This document shows, in pieces, positions 34,675 through 43,865 of a stretch of DNA of 64,000 nucleotides; within the stretch, counting starts at the first letter, position 1; every line of letters starts with the position of its first letter. Where the stretch lies: the NCBI GenBank assembly GCA_910574745.1, contig CAJTCE010000011.1, forward strand, positions 1-64,000, given 5' to 3'. The notes beneath the pieces were generated by a model. That model ran no database searches. It saw only the letters and a program-made list of their open reading frames with translations, and had not been told where the DNA came from. Made by a program: the position numbers and the translations under genes. Source of the stretch: Lachnospiraceae bacterium (GTDB taxonomy: Bacteria; Bacillota; Clostridia; Lachnospirales; Lachnospiraceae).

Positions 34675-35340
34675 ATGAGTCTTATAGGACGTATCAAAGA
34701 AGAGATACGGGTAATCAAGGAAAGGGATCCGGCGATTCACTCCAATATGGAAGTGTTTCTTTATCCCAGCTTTAAGGTCATGATGCACTATCGTCTGGCG
34801 CATAAGCTCTATATGAAAAAGCATTATTTCTGGGCGAGACTGGTTTCCCAGAGAGGTGTCAGAAAGACAGGAATTGAGATTCATCCCGGAGCGCAGATCG
34901 GAAAGGGATTTTTTATTGATCATGGCAACGGCGTGATTATTGGAGAAACCACTATTGTGGGCGACAATGTGACTTTGTATCAGGGAGTTACCTTAGGCGG
35001 TACAGGTAAGGAACAGGGCAAGCGTCATCCCACGATTGGCAATAATGTGATGATCAGCGCAGGAGCAAAGGTACTAGGTTCCTTTACAATTGGAGATAAT
35101 AGTAAAATAGGCGCAGGAAGCGTGGTGCTTGAAGAGGTGCCGCCCAATTCCACGGTAGTGGGCGTTCCCGGACGGGTAGTAAAGAGAAACAATATAAGCC
35201 TTCCCCAGGATGAACTGGATCAGGTGCATCTGCCCGACCCGGTAAAAGAGGAATTAATAAACCTGCGGGAAAGCAACCGGCTTCTGGAAGAGAGAGTCAG
35301 GGAACTGGAAAGTAAATTTAAAGACTTGCAAAATGGTTGA
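34675..35340 (+). CDS. cysE: Serine O-acetyltransferase
   Basis: Makes O-acetylserine from serine and acetyl-CoA, the first step to cysteine. 221 residues. A helical N-terminal part (about 1-60) is followed by the left-handed beta helix with hexapeptide repeats and the family motif DHGNGVIIGETTIVGDN, the loop GGTGKEQGKRHPTIGNN, and GVPGRVVKR. The last 45 residues are charged and helical. AAGGGA lies 7 bases before the ATG. It is the first gene after the cysteine T-box, so cysteine supply and charging are controlled together. Confidence 0.95.
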   Translation: MSLIGRIKEEIRVIKERDPAIHSNMEVFLYPSFKVMMHYRLAHKLYMKKHYFWARLVSQRGVRKTGIEIHPGAQIGKGFFIDHGNGVIIGETTIVGDNVTLYQGVTLGGTGKEQGKRHPTIGNNVMISAGAKVLGSFTIGDNSKIGAGSVVLEEVPPNSTVVGVPGRVVKRNNISLPQDELDQVHLPDPVKEELINLRESNRLLEERVRELESKFKDLQNG

Positions 35341-35377
35341 CATAATGCAGAATAAACGAGGATAAAAGGAGAAAATC

Positions 35378-36787
35378 ATGAAGGTTTATAACACACTGAC
35401 AAAGAAAAAAGAAGAATTCGTTCCCCTTGAGGAAGGGAAGGTAAAGATGTATGTCTGCGGGCCTACTGTTTACAATCTGATTCATATCGGCAACGCAAGG
35501 CCTATGATCGTATTTGATACGGTACGTCGTTATATGGAGCATAAGGGCTACGAGGTCAATTATGTATCCAACTTTACCGATGTGGATGATAAAATCATCA
35601 AGGCGGCAAACGAAGAGGGAGTGGAGCCTTCGGTCATTTCCGAACGCTACATTGAAGAATGTAAAAAGGATATGAAGGGAATGCATGTAAAGCCTGCCAC
35701 CACTCATCCCAAGGCCACAGAAGAAATTGACGGTATGCTGGATATGATCCATACCCTGATTGAAAAGGGCCATGCCTATGCGGCAGAAGACGGAACCGTT
35801 TATTTCAGGACCCGCAGCTTCAAAGAATACGGAAAGCTTTCCCACAAGAATCTGGATGATTTACAGGGAGGAAACCGTTCTCTTTTAGTAAGTGGCGAGG
35901 ACCAGAAGGAAGACCCGTTGGATTTTGTTCTCTGGAAGCCCAAAAAAGAAGGAGAGCCTTATTGGGAATCGCCCTGGTGTCAGGGAAGACCCGGCTGGCA
36001 TATTGAATGCTCCGTTATGAGCAAAAAATATCTGGGCGACCAGATTGATATCCATGCGGGAGGAGAGGATCTTGTTTTTCCCCATCACGAAAATGAAATC
36101 GCACAGTCAGAGGCGGCTAACGGAAAAGAATTTGCAAAATACTGGATGCACAATGCATTTTTAAATATAGATAATAAAAAAATGAGCAAATCCCTGGGCA
36201 ATTTCTTTACCGTAAGGGATATCAGTGAAAAATACGATTTACAGGTGCTGAGATTCTTTATGCTTTCCGCCCATTACAGAAGTCCTTTAAATTTCAGTGC
36301 GGATCTGATGGAAGCTGCCAAAAACGGATTGGAGAGAATTATTACCGGAGTGGAAAACTTAAAATACGCCATCAGCGTAACGGATAAAGAAGCCATGGAT
36401 GAAAGTGAAAAGGCTTTGGTAGAGGAAGCAAAGAAGTTTATAACCAAGTTCGACGAAGCCATGGATGATGACTTTAATACGGCTGATGCCATTTCTGCTA
36501 TTTTTGAATTGATTAAGTTTGCAAATACTAACGGAGACGGGAAAAAATCCAAAGAGTTCTTGCAGGCTCTGTTGGATGAAGTAAAGATGCTTTGCGACAT
36601 CTGCGGACTGGAAGTGGACAAAAAGGAAGAACTTTTAGACGGCGATATTGAAGCGTTGATTGAGGAACGTACTGCAGCGAGAAAGGCAAAGAATTTTGCC
36701 AGAGCTGATGAAATCCGTGATGAATTATTGAATAAGGGCATCATTCTCGAAGATACCCGTGAGGGCGTAAAATGGAAAAGAGCTTAA
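35378..36787 (+). CDS. cysS: Cysteinyl-tRNA synthetase
   Basis: 469 residues. The HIGH-type motif is HIGNARP and the KMSKS motif is intact (KKMSKSLGN). Zinc ligands include Cys of YVCGPTVYN, Cys in HIECSVMS and the HHENE site. The DALR-type anticodon region is C-terminal. AAAGGAG precedes the ATG. It is under the cysteine T-box with cysE. Its end overlaps the mrnC start by 16 bases. Confidence 0.97.
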   Translation: MKVYNTLTKKKEEFVPLEEGKVKMYVCGPTVYNLIHIGNARPMIVFDTVRRYMEHKGYEVNYVSNFTDVDDKIIKAANEEGVEPSVISERYIEECKKDMKGMHVKPATTHPKATEEIDGMLDMIHTLIEKGHAYAAEDGTVYFRTRSFKEYGKLSHKNLDDLQGGNRSLLVSGEDQKEDPLDFVLWKPKKEGEPYWESPWCQGRPGWHIECSVMSKKYLGDQIDIHAGGEDLVFPHHENEIAQSEAANGKEFAKYWMHNAFLNIDNKKMSKSLGNFFTVRDISEKYDLQVLRFFMLSAHYRSPLNFSADLMEAAKNGLERIITGVENLKYAISVTDKEAMDESEKALVEEAKKFITKFDEAMDDDFNTADAISAIFELIKFANTNGDGKKSKEFLQALLDEVKMLCDICGLEVDKKEELLDGDIEALIEERTAARKAKNFARADEIRDELLNKGIILEDTREGVKWKRA

Positions 36788-37212
36788 GTTTTCTTGAAAA
36801 AATAAAAGAAACCTTTGCCTGTGAGGAGATAGATGTCAAAACCTATTCTCCTCTTGCCCTTGCTTTTATGGGCGACTGCATTTTTGAAATTATTATCAGG
36901 ACAGTTGTGGTGGAGCGGGGCAACCGCGGGGCAAACGGTTTACATAAAACAAAGAGCGCTGTTGTGAACGCAAAGGTGCAGGCCGTCATGGCAGAGGCGC
37001 TTTTACCGGAGCTTACGGAGGAGGAACTTGCCTGTTATAAAAGGGGCAGAAACGCCAAATCCCATACTATGGCGAAAAACGCTTCCGTAGGAGAATACAG
37101 GAAGGCCACGGGGCTGGAGGCTCTTTACGGATATCTGTATCTTCAGGACAAAGAGGACAGGCTTTTGGAATTGACAAAGCTGGGATTGGAAAGAGTTAAC
37201 ATAAGTATTTAG
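36772..37212 (+). CDS. mrnC: Mini-ribonuclease III
   Basis: 146 residues. RNase III catalytic domain without a dsRNA-binding domain: [15 protein letters not shown] and the [30 protein letters not shown] segment keep the acidic active-site residues. It trims 23S rRNA precursors in Bacillus. The overlap with cysS and the order cysS-mrnC-rlmB match Bacillus. Confidence 0.93.
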   Translation: MEKSLSFLEKIKETFACEEIDVKTYSPLALAFMGDCIFEIIIRTVVVERGNRGANGLHKTKSAVVNAKVQAVMAEALLPELTEEELACYKRGRNAKSHTMAKNASVGEYRKATGLEALYGYLYLQDKEDRLLELTKLGLERVNISI

Positions 37213-37246
37213 CGTGTGAATCAAAATACAAATAAAAGGAGAAGAT

Positions 37247-37984
37247 ATGGCATACGAAGAATTGATGATAGAAGGAAGAAATGCAGTGATCGAAGCCTTC
37301 CGTTCGGGTAAGACCATTGATAAGGTGTATATTTTGGACGGCTGTCAGGACGGTCCCATGGTAACGATTCGGCGGGAAGCCAAAAAGCACGATACGATCA
37401 TAAAATATGTGGACAAGGAGCGCCTTGACCAGATGTCGCAGACCGGAAAACACCAGGGTGTGATTGCTTCGGCGGCAGCTTATTCTTATGCGGAAGTGGA
37501 AGACATTTTAAAAAGGGCGAAAGAAAAAAATGAAGAGCCCTTTATTTTTATTCTGGATGGCATTGAGGACCCGCACAATCTTGGGGCGATTATCCGTACG
37601 GCCAATCAGGCAGGGGCCCATGGTGTGATCATTCCCAAAAACAGAGCGGTAGGGCTGACTGCCACTGTGGCAAGGACATCGGCAGGAGCGTTAAATTATA
37701 CCCCGGTTGCCAAGGTTACGAATATTGCGAAAACCATTGAAGAGCTGAAAAAGGAAGGCCTGTGGTTTGTTTGTGCCTCCATGGACGGCACGAGGATGTA
37801 TGATTTGAATTTAAAAGGTGCAATCGGTCTGGTAATCGGCAATGAGGGAGAAGGGGTCAGCAGGCTGGTAAAGGAAAAGTGCGATATGACGGCGGCCATT
37901 CCCATGAAAGGAGATATTGATTCCTTAAACGCGTCTGTGGCGGCGGGAGTTCTGGCCTATGAAATTGTAAGGCAGAGAGGATGA
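37247..37984 (+). CDS. rlmB: 23S rRNA (guanosine-2'-O-)-methyltransferase, TrmH family
   Basis: 245 residues. N-terminal substrate domain (EGRNAVIEAFRSGKTIDKVYI) and the SPOUT methyltransferase core, with LDGIEDPHNLGAIIRTA, GLTATVARTSAGAL, IGNEGEGVSRLV and SLNASVAAGVLAYE, the three knot motifs. AAAGGAG lies 7 bases before the ATG. It sits in the conserved cysS-mrnC-rlmB-sigH order. Confidence 0.93.
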   Translation: MAYEELMIEGRNAVIEAFRSGKTIDKVYILDGCQDGPMVTIRREAKKHDTIIKYVDKERLDQMSQTGKHQGVIASAAAYSYAEVEDILKRAKEKNEEPFIFILDGIEDPHNLGAIIRTANQAGAHGVIIPKNRAVGLTATVARTSAGALNYTPVAKVTNIAKTIEELKKEGLWFVCASMDGTRMYDLNLKGAIGLVIGNEGEGVSRLVKEKCDMTAAIPMKGDIDSLNASVAAGVLAYEIVRQRG

Positions 37985-38024
37985 TTTCCCGGTTTTTACC
38001 TTTTAAATGAGAGGATTGACGGAT

Positions 38025-38633
38025 ATGAGACAGTACAATGATTTTACGGATGAGGAACTGGTTATCCGCGCCAGAGACGGGGAAGAGGAAATTACGGAAT
38101 ATCTGATGGATAAGTACAAAAATCTGGTTCGCAGTAAAGCCTCCACCATGTTTATACTGGGAGCTGACAGGGAGGATTTGATTCAGGAAGGCATGATCGG
38201 GCTGTTTAAAGCGGTGCGTGATTATGACAGCGGCAGAGACGCCAGCTTTTATACTTTTGCGGAGCTTTGCATTTCCAGACAGATGTATACGGCGCTGCAG
38301 GCCTCGGGCAGAAAAAAGCACAGTCCTTTAAATACCTATGTCTCCATTTATCAGGGGAATGATGAGGAAGAAGGCGTGGAATTGATCGATGCGCTGGAAA
38401 ATCATAAAGAGCGCAATCCTGAGGAGATTCTTATAGATAAGGAAAATGTGGCGGCGATTGAAAAAATCATAGACAATGATTTAAGCGCCTTTGAAAAGCA
38501 GGTATTGGAATTGTCCATGACAGGAATGGGTTACGTGGAAATCGCAAAGCTTTTGGGGAAGGATGGCAAATCCACGGATAATGCTTTAAGCCGTGTTAAA
38601 ATGAAAATCCGAAAGGCGTTGAACAGAAAATAA
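38025..38633 (+). CDS. sigH: RNA polymerase sigma-H factor
   Basis: 202 residues. Region 2 reads YKNLVRSKASTMFILGADREDLIQEGMIGLFKAVRDYD. Region 4 is LSAFEKQVLELSMTGMGYVEIAKLL with a helix-turn-helix. Place and sequence match Bacillus SigH (Spo0H), which controls the onset of sporulation and stationary-phase genes. I start at ATG 38025 (AGAGG 10 bases upstream); ATG 38007 would add six residues. No terminator separates it from rlmB, so it may be part of the cysteine T-box transcript. Confidence 0.9.
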   Translation: MRQYNDFTDEELVIRARDGEEEITEYLMDKYKNLVRSKASTMFILGADREDLIQEGMIGLFKAVRDYDSGRDASFYTFAELCISRQMYTALQASGRKKHSPLNTYVSIYQGNDEEEGVELIDALENHKERNPEEILIDKENVAAIEKIIDNDLSAFEKQVLELSMTGMGYVEIAKLLGKDGKSTDNALSRVKMKIRKALNRK

Positions 38634-38813
38634 GTATTCCGAAAAGGCTCTTTGGAAAAATAAGGAAATAAGGAAATCGGATTTTTTTTGTCTAGGCAGA
38701 AAATGGTACTTGTGATATACTGAGCATAACTGAAATGAATACGAAAATCCGAAATGCAACAGTTCGGAGGGCGGGTTCATGACATAGATATGAATGATTG
38801 TAGGGGAAAAGCT

Positions 38814-39116
38814 ATGGAAAAAGAAAACAAAATGAAAAATGAAATTTATAAGGAGTTGAAGGTTTCTTTTCAGTCTATAGAACAGCAGATCAAAGAAAGA
38901 AAAGAATATAAAGATCAGCTGAAGTTTAAAATTGATTTATATAATAAGTGTCTGGATGACCATTTGCTGGAAAAGGGAAGCAAATTGATCAGAGAGCATT
39001 TGGAGGATACCAAAAAGGAAGTAAAAGATGTGGATAAGCAGATTGAAGAATTGAAACTGGAAAAGGATGCTTATCGTATTGAGCTGGAAGTTTTTGAAGC
39101 TGAATTCAGAGAGTAG
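38814..39116 (+). CDS. Small coiled-coil protein
   Basis: 100 residues, highly charged and almost wholly helical with heptad-like spacing from about residue 10 to the end (KNEIYKELKVSFQSIEQQIK and KKEVKDVDKQIEELKLEKDA). No Cys-rich or membrane segment apart from one Cys near residue 40. I start at ATG 38814 with TAGGGGA 9 bases upstream. Upstream, TGATATACT looks like an extended -10. No family is recognised. Confidence 0.7.
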   Translation: MEKENKMKNEIYKELKVSFQSIEQQIKERKEYKDQLKFKIDLYNKCLDDHLLEKGSKLIREHLEDTKKEVKDVDKQIEELKLEKDAYRIELEVFEAEFRE

Positions 39117-39145
39117 TTGACAAACTAAATATGCCGTGCTACAAT
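39117..39145 (+). promoter_or_regulatory. Promoter of tRNA-Thr
   Basis: Perfect TTGACA (39117-39122), a 17-base spacer and TACAAT (39140-39145). The -35 box begins directly after the upstream stop codon. Confidence 0.85.
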
Positions 39146-39166
39146 AGTCGTCGGTGGTTAGTTCAG

Positions 39167-39239
39167 GCTGTTATAGCTCAGGTGGTAGAGCGTCGCATTG
39201 GTAATGCGGAGGTCACGGGTCCGAGTCCCGTTAACAGCT
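39167..39239 (+). tRNA. tRNA-Thr (anticodon GGT)
   Basis: 73-base cloverleaf. Acceptor GCTGTTA pairs with TAACAGC (39232-39238). D arm GCTC/GAGC, anticodon stem TCGCA/TGCGG with loop TTGGTAA giving anticodon GGT (codons ACC and ACU), and T arm ACGGG/CCCGT. CCA is not encoded. Confidence 0.95.
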
Positions 39240-39245
39240 TATGAA

Positions 39246-39276
39246 AAGTCTGGGAAATCCTGGGCTTTTTATTTTT
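39246..39276 (+). terminator. Terminator of tRNA-Thr
   Basis: AAGTCTGGG (39246-39254), AAAT loop and CCTGGGCTT (39259-39267) with G-U pairs, followed by a T-rich tract. The stretch 39277-39428 holds only the leader of the next gene. Confidence 0.75.
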
Positions 39277-39428
39277 GCGTTCGATCCCGTGTCCTATGGC
39301 TTCAAAATCGCTGTCAGTGTCCAAGTACAAAACGGTTATTGAAAATTTGATTGATTTGTTTGATAAACCTCCGCTCTTGTGGTAAAATTATGCTAGTTTT
39401 AAACTGTTTATTTGCGGGGGAGTATTGG

Positions 39429-41024
39429 GTGACAAACGAAAAGATGAAAAGAATGGCAATCAGGGTAAACGGCATTTTGTCAAAGACCGTTTTTCTGTTT
39501 TTGCTGCTAATACCTGTTATATGGATTTTGCGGGGGCTGGAAATTTATATCGGGTCCATGGAGGATTTGATTTTTGTTTCTATTTTTGTTCTTGTTTTAA
39601 GCGTTGTTCCAGGTGTTTTTAATAAGCTGGTTTACAATGAAGAATTGATTGCGGTTGTGATATTGTCTTCCATGGAAATTCTGCTGATGTTAATCTCCAT
39701 GAACCGCTTTGCGGAGTTGTCCGTCATTTATGTGGCGGTTCCGATTATCAGCCTCTTATACTGTAACCAGAAAATAACCCAGAGAGCATGTATTGTTGGT
39801 TATCTGGGTATGGTCATCATATGCATTTACCGGACTACATTTCTTATGGAGTGTAAAACGATTCTTTACTGTAAGGAAAACATTTACCTGACAGTGTTAA
39901 AATTTACTCTGGAATTTCTTTTTATTACAATTATTGTAAATTATGCCGCCGGCTTTTTTGAAAGCTGGCTTTTGGACAGTGGGGAAGGGATATTAAGTGA
40001 CGGCGATGCCGTTTTACCCTATGGGGCGGATGCAAAGGGAGCGGTTAAGGAACAGCAGCTAAATGAATCCGTCTATGATGTTCAGAGCTTATTTAGCGGC
40101 ATAGAAAGGGACATGCTGGCAATTGTAAAAGGTAAGGACAAAAAATTTGAACTGGAGATGGACAATCATCTGCCGGTAAAGCTGTTTGGGGATAAGGAAG
40201 AAATCAGGCAGGCGGTATCCGGAATCTGTTCGGATCTGCTGATGTATCGTAAAGAAGCCTCTGTCAGGCTCTATGTAACCTATGACAGCGGAATCGTTCC
40301 CAAAAGAAAGCAGGGCATTACCCTGATCATCCGTATCAGCGGTTATACGGATATTACTGCCATAACCGCAAACAGAAAAGCTTTAGGATATTATTTAAGC
40401 CAGCGGATAATTGAAAAATTAAAAGGAAGCTTTGAGGATTTATCCAATTCTGAAGAAGCCGTTTTCAGAATCTGTCTTTTGCAAAGGGTGGAAGATGAGA
40501 GAACCATTGAAAAGAGAAAGGCTCAGCAGTTAGCCGAAATAAGCCGGTTAAAGGGCGATTCCGCCAACTGGAACAAAAAATCAATGTTCAGAAAGCAGAT
40601 TAAGGTGTTAGTGGTGGATGATAATAAAGAGGTCTGCAAGCTGATGGATGCCATTTTAAATTCCATGGGAGCTTATGCGGATTGCACCGATACAGGAGCA
40701 AAGGCAATTAAAATGTTGGAGAATAAGGATTATCAGATGGTGTTTATTGACCAGATGATGCCGGAAAAAAGCGGCATTGAAACTGTCAAGGAACTGCGTT
40801 ATCTGGAGGATGAGTATTACCAAAAGCTGCCGATTGTGCTGATGACGGTCAATACAAGGGAGGACGCAAAGAAGGAATATCTGGAGCTGGGATTTTCCGA
40901 TTGTATTGCAAAGCCTGTTGAGGAAAATGAGGTAAAAGAAAAAACCCGCAAATGGATCAAGGATGACTATCCCTTGACCTATGCGGAATATATTAAGATG
41001 CAGGAGCAGGAAAATGAAATATAG
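39429..41024 (+). CDS. Membrane sensor with degenerate kinase region fused to an intact receiver
   Basis: 531 residues from a GTG start (GGGGGAG 7 bases upstream). About six membrane helices fill residues 15-200. A region of about 150 residues resembles a histidine-kinase ATPase fold (FGDKEEIRQAVSGICSDLLM and later ALGYYLSQRIIEKLKG). It has no phosphorylatable H-box, no N-box Asn and no clear G boxes. A REC domain closes the protein (about 400-520) with the acidic pair VVDDN, phospho-Asp in VFIDQMMP, and Lys in AKPV. It probably receives phosphate from another kinase or senses without kinase activity. Its stop overlaps the next gene by 11 bases. Confidence 0.75.
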   Translation: MTNEKMKRMAIRVNGILSKTVFLFLLLIPVIWILRGLEIYIGSMEDLIFVSIFVLVLSVVPGVFNKLVYNEELIAVVILSSMEILLMLISMNRFAELSVIYVAVPIISLLYCNQKITQRACIVGYLGMVIICIYRTTFLMECKTILYCKENIYLTVLKFTLEFLFITIIVNYAAGFFESWLLDSGEGILSDGDAVLPYGADAKGAVKEQQLNESVYDVQSLFSGIERDMLAIVKGKDKKFELEMDNHLPVKLFGDKEEIRQAVSGICSDLLMYRKEASVRLYVTYDSGIVPKRKQGITLIIRISGYTDITAITANRKALGYYLSQRIIEKLKGSFEDLSNSEEAVFRICLLQRVEDERTIEKRKAQQLAEISRLKGDSANWNKKSMFRKQIKVLVVDDNKEVCKLMDAILNSMGAYADCTDTGAKAIKMLENKDYQMVFIDQMMPEKSGIETVKELRYLEDEYYQKLPIVLMTVNTREDAKKEYLELGFSDCIAKPVEENEVKEKTRKWIKDDYPLTYAEYIKMQEQENEI

Positions 41025-43806
41025 ATTTCCCAATTTGCGAAGCAGAATAAAAATTTATAACGGGGCAGAGGCTTTTCTTGCTGCCCTTTTTAGTTTGACG
41101 GCGACGGCCTTTACCATATGGTTGGTAAAGCCGTTTTTCTATGACAGGGCGCCCGTTTACGGGGAACTGGCAGCGGGAGGCACTATATGGAACGGATATT
41201 ATAAACAGGGGGATATGTATGTGTTTTATCTGTTGCTTCTTTTGATTCCGCTGTTTGCGGGCTTGTTCCTTTTTGTTCTGCATACGGTAAAATCCCCGGC
41301 GGCATTAAAGAAAGATATGGGGGAAGGCAGCAGAAATACGGAAGACAGTGAGGAAAACAGCAGGGAATACCGTCAGCATCAGGCTTTGCCAGTATTCGTA
41401 AAATGTTTTGCCCTTCTTTTTCTATGTACGGCATCCCTTACGGCGCTGCAAAATACGGCGGCAGTCTTTTTGCCGGGGCATGGACAGGAGCTGCAACGGA
41501 AAGTATTCATGATAACGGTTCTTTTTGTGGCGGCAGTACTTGGCATGATATTTAAGGACCTGATAAAGAAAAAAGATATTGCTGTTCTGACCGGGGAAAT
41601 TTTAAGATTCTTACAATTGTTTCCTGCCTTTGGATTGCTGGGATATTACCGGTTTTTTTATGAATACCAGGGAGCGCAGGATAGGATACAGCTTTATTAT
41701 TCTGCCAAATGGAAGCTGTTTTGTCTTGTGGTTTTTTTAGGATTTTTTCTTTGCCAGCTGATACAGATCCGAAAGAAGAAGCCCGGCATTTATTTGTCGA
41801 CTTTAATGCTTGTGGCCATAAACAGTGTTGCGGCCACTCCGGAAGGGATATTAAGCGTGGATTTTTTTCACAACGGGGAAATGGCGTTTCCTATGCAGCA
41901 GCTTGTATCCTTTGGGAAAGTACCCTATTTTGATATTGACCCCATACATGGCTTCTGTGATTTTCTTTACAGCCTTATGAATGTGGTTTTCTTTGACGGC
42001 ACCTATATGTCCCAGAGTGCGGCTATTATGGCGGCAGAGCTTTTTATGGCGGCTTTTCTGGCATTGGTCATGGGAAAATGCATTGGCAACAGATATGCCT
42101 CTTTGATAACGGTCTGCCTGCTTATGCCTTATTTGGTACAAAAGGCAGGCGTGCGCTATCTGGTGTTCTTTGCGGCCTTTTTCATCCTTTTTAACCGTGA
42201 GATAAGGAAAGATGGCCGGAGGTTTTTGTGGTGGTGGGTTATACTTTGTATATTGGGCATTTCCTGGAATGTTTCCATAGGAAGCGCTATGGCGGTGGCG
42301 TTTTTGCCGGAGGTTATTTACCGGCTGATAAAGAATATTATTCCGAAGCTTAAGAATATGAAAGCATGGAGTTCTATGGAAAAAAAGAGGTTTGGCATTT
42401 CCTACGGCGTTTTGGTTCTTGTGGGAATCGCTTATATACCCTTATTTTTGCAGATTCTGCGCTTTCTGGGAGAAAATGCTGGGACAACTCTTTATGTGAA
42501 TGGAACGCCTGTATTTGGAGAGGATTTTCATTTTATAAGGACTTTCGGAATTTCCGTGCCCTATTTATGGGCGCTCATTTATGCTTTGAAGGGAAGCAGG
42601 CGGGGGAAGTCCGCATTTATCAGTATGTTTTCTTGCCTGGCAGTAATCGGCAATTATGCCTGTGTCCGGTACGATGAAGGGGCGAGGCTTGCTGTTCTGG
42701 CGGTATTTTTTGGAATGCTGTTTATTTTGACGGTAACGGACAATCGCGTTTTAAATAATAAAGATGCTCTGATGCGAAAGTATGAAAGGTATTTGCAATG
42801 GGGGGGCTCTGCCTTATGCTGCATTCTTATTTTTTATCTGGCATGGGATTATTTGCCGGGAAATAACGGAAATACCATGTTTCCCCAAATAGTGGAAGAG
42901 GAACTGGAAATTACCATCATGGATGAAAAAACAAAGGATCCTGTAGTATATGTTTCCGGAGACAGCGTGGGAATGCCCGCTCTTGGTACGGGTTTTATAC
43001 AGGGAAGTACCTTAAACAGTCTGAAAAATATCCTGACAGTTCTGGAAACGGAAGAGAACGGGCAGGGGTATGTGGATTTGACCAACAGGATATCCCATTA
43101 TGTTATATTTAATAAGGAAAGTATTCTTCCCTATACCTCTGCCTATAACATCAGCAACAGAAAAATGCAGGAAAAAGCAATTGCTTCCATCAATGAGGAA
43201 CGACCGGAAACGATACTGATTGCGCCGTTGATCCAGTTTGATTTAGCTCCTTTCAGCATAAGGAGTATGGAGTTTTATACGGCATTGATAAAAATGGGGT
43301 ATCGGCCGTATGTTTATGAAGATGTAGTCTATTTAAAAGACGGCGAAGCGCTGCTTTTAGGGGCGGCAGACGGGAAAAGAAGCCTGGGGCTCATTTGCCA
43401 TAAAGAATATCTGGGAATGCTGCCTTTTATCTGGGGAAACTCCATGGCTGCGGATGAAAATCAGTTCAATCTGGAAAGAATAGAGCTTACTTATGAGTGC
43501 ATAAGAGAAGAAAACGAGACTGCATTGAGGGTGGAAACGGATTCCATGAATGGAATGGACATTTCTTATATTGCCCTAAAAATAAAAGAGGACGGGATAA
43601 AAAAGAAGCAGTGGGAATTTTCCTTTTACAGTGAAACGGATAATGAAGTTCACAGCTTCGGAATTCTATCGGGTATGGATAAAGCAGAGGAAATTGTAAC
43701 TTATCTGATTCCCGTGGGATCTTCTCCCTTCTGGCAGTTTTCCGGAATAGACGGTTTTTGGCTTGATGGAGTAGCAGAACTGGAGGCGGTTGAATTTTAT
43801 CGGTAA
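41014..43806 (+). CDS. Large multi-pass membrane protein (GT-C-like layout), function unknown
   Basis: 930 residues with at least eleven hydrophobic helices from about residue 20 to 615 and a soluble C-terminal part of about 300 residues. A loop reading FGKVPYFDIDPIHGFCDF, between helices, recalls the PYxDxxPxHG stretch of membrane glycosyltransferase-like proteins. That is a resemblance only. The C-terminal part has SGDSVGMPALG and beta-rich sections. I start at ATG 41014 because AGGAGCAGG lies just before it. The overlap with the sensor-receiver gene says the two are translated together. A strong terminator follows. Confidence 0.75.
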   Translation: MKYRFPNLRSRIKIYNGAEAFLAALFSLTATAFTIWLVKPFFYDRAPVYGELAAGGTIWNGYYKQGDMYVFYLLLLLIPLFAGLFLFVLHTVKSPAALKKDMGEGSRNTEDSEENSREYRQHQALPVFVKCFALLFLCTASLTALQNTAAVFLPGHGQELQRKVFMITVLFVAAVLGMIFKDLIKKKDIAVLTGEILRFLQLFPAFGLLGYYRFFYEYQGAQDRIQLYYSAKWKLFCLVVFLGFFLCQLIQIRKKKPGIYLSTLMLVAINSVAATPEGILSVDFFHNGEMAFPMQQLVSFGKVPYFDIDPIHGFCDFLYSLMNVVFFDGTYMSQSAAIMAAELFMAAFLALVMGKCIGNRYASLITVCLLMPYLVQKAGVRYLVFFAAFFILFNREIRKDGRRFLWWWVILCILGISWNVSIGSAMAVAFLPEVIYRLIKNIIPKLKNMKAWSSMEKKRFGISYGVLVLVGIAYIPLFLQILRFLGENAGTTLYVNGTPVFGEDFHFIRTFGISVPYLWALIYALKGSRRGKSAFISMFSCLAVIGNYACVRYDEGARLAVLAVFFGMLFILTVTDNRVLNNKDALMRKYERYLQWGGSALCCILIFYLAWDYLPGNNGNTMFPQIVEEELEITIMDEKTKDPVVYVSGDSVGMPALGTGFIQGSTLNSLKNILTVLETEENGQGYVDLTNRISHYVIFNKESILPYTSAYNISNRKMQEKAIASINEERPETILIAPLIQFDLAPFSIRSMEFYTALIKMGYRPYVYEDVVYLKDGEALLLGAADGKRSLGLICHKEYLGMLPFIWGNSMAADENQFNLERIELTYECIREENETALRVETDSMNGMDISYIALKIKEDGIKKKQWEFSFYSETDNEVHSFGILSGMDKAEEIVTYLIPVGSSPFWQFSGIDGFWLDGVAELEAVEFYR

Positions 43807-43810
43807 TAAA

Positions 43811-43849
43811 AATAAGCCCGGAAAGGTATAACATCTTTCCGGGCTTATT
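43811..43849. terminator. Bidirectional terminator between the membrane gene and PBP
   Basis: A perfect 15-bp stem joins 43811-43825 and 43835-43849, with A-rich and T-rich flanks on both sides, between convergent genes. Confidence 0.92.
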
Positions 43850-43865
43850 AGATTGTTTTTTTAGA

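Noticed and set aside
39351-39428. N-terminal extension of the sensor-receiver from ATG 39351
   Set aside because: GTG 39429 has a well-placed GGGGGAG, while the upstream ATG lacks one and adds an unlikely Cys-rich start.
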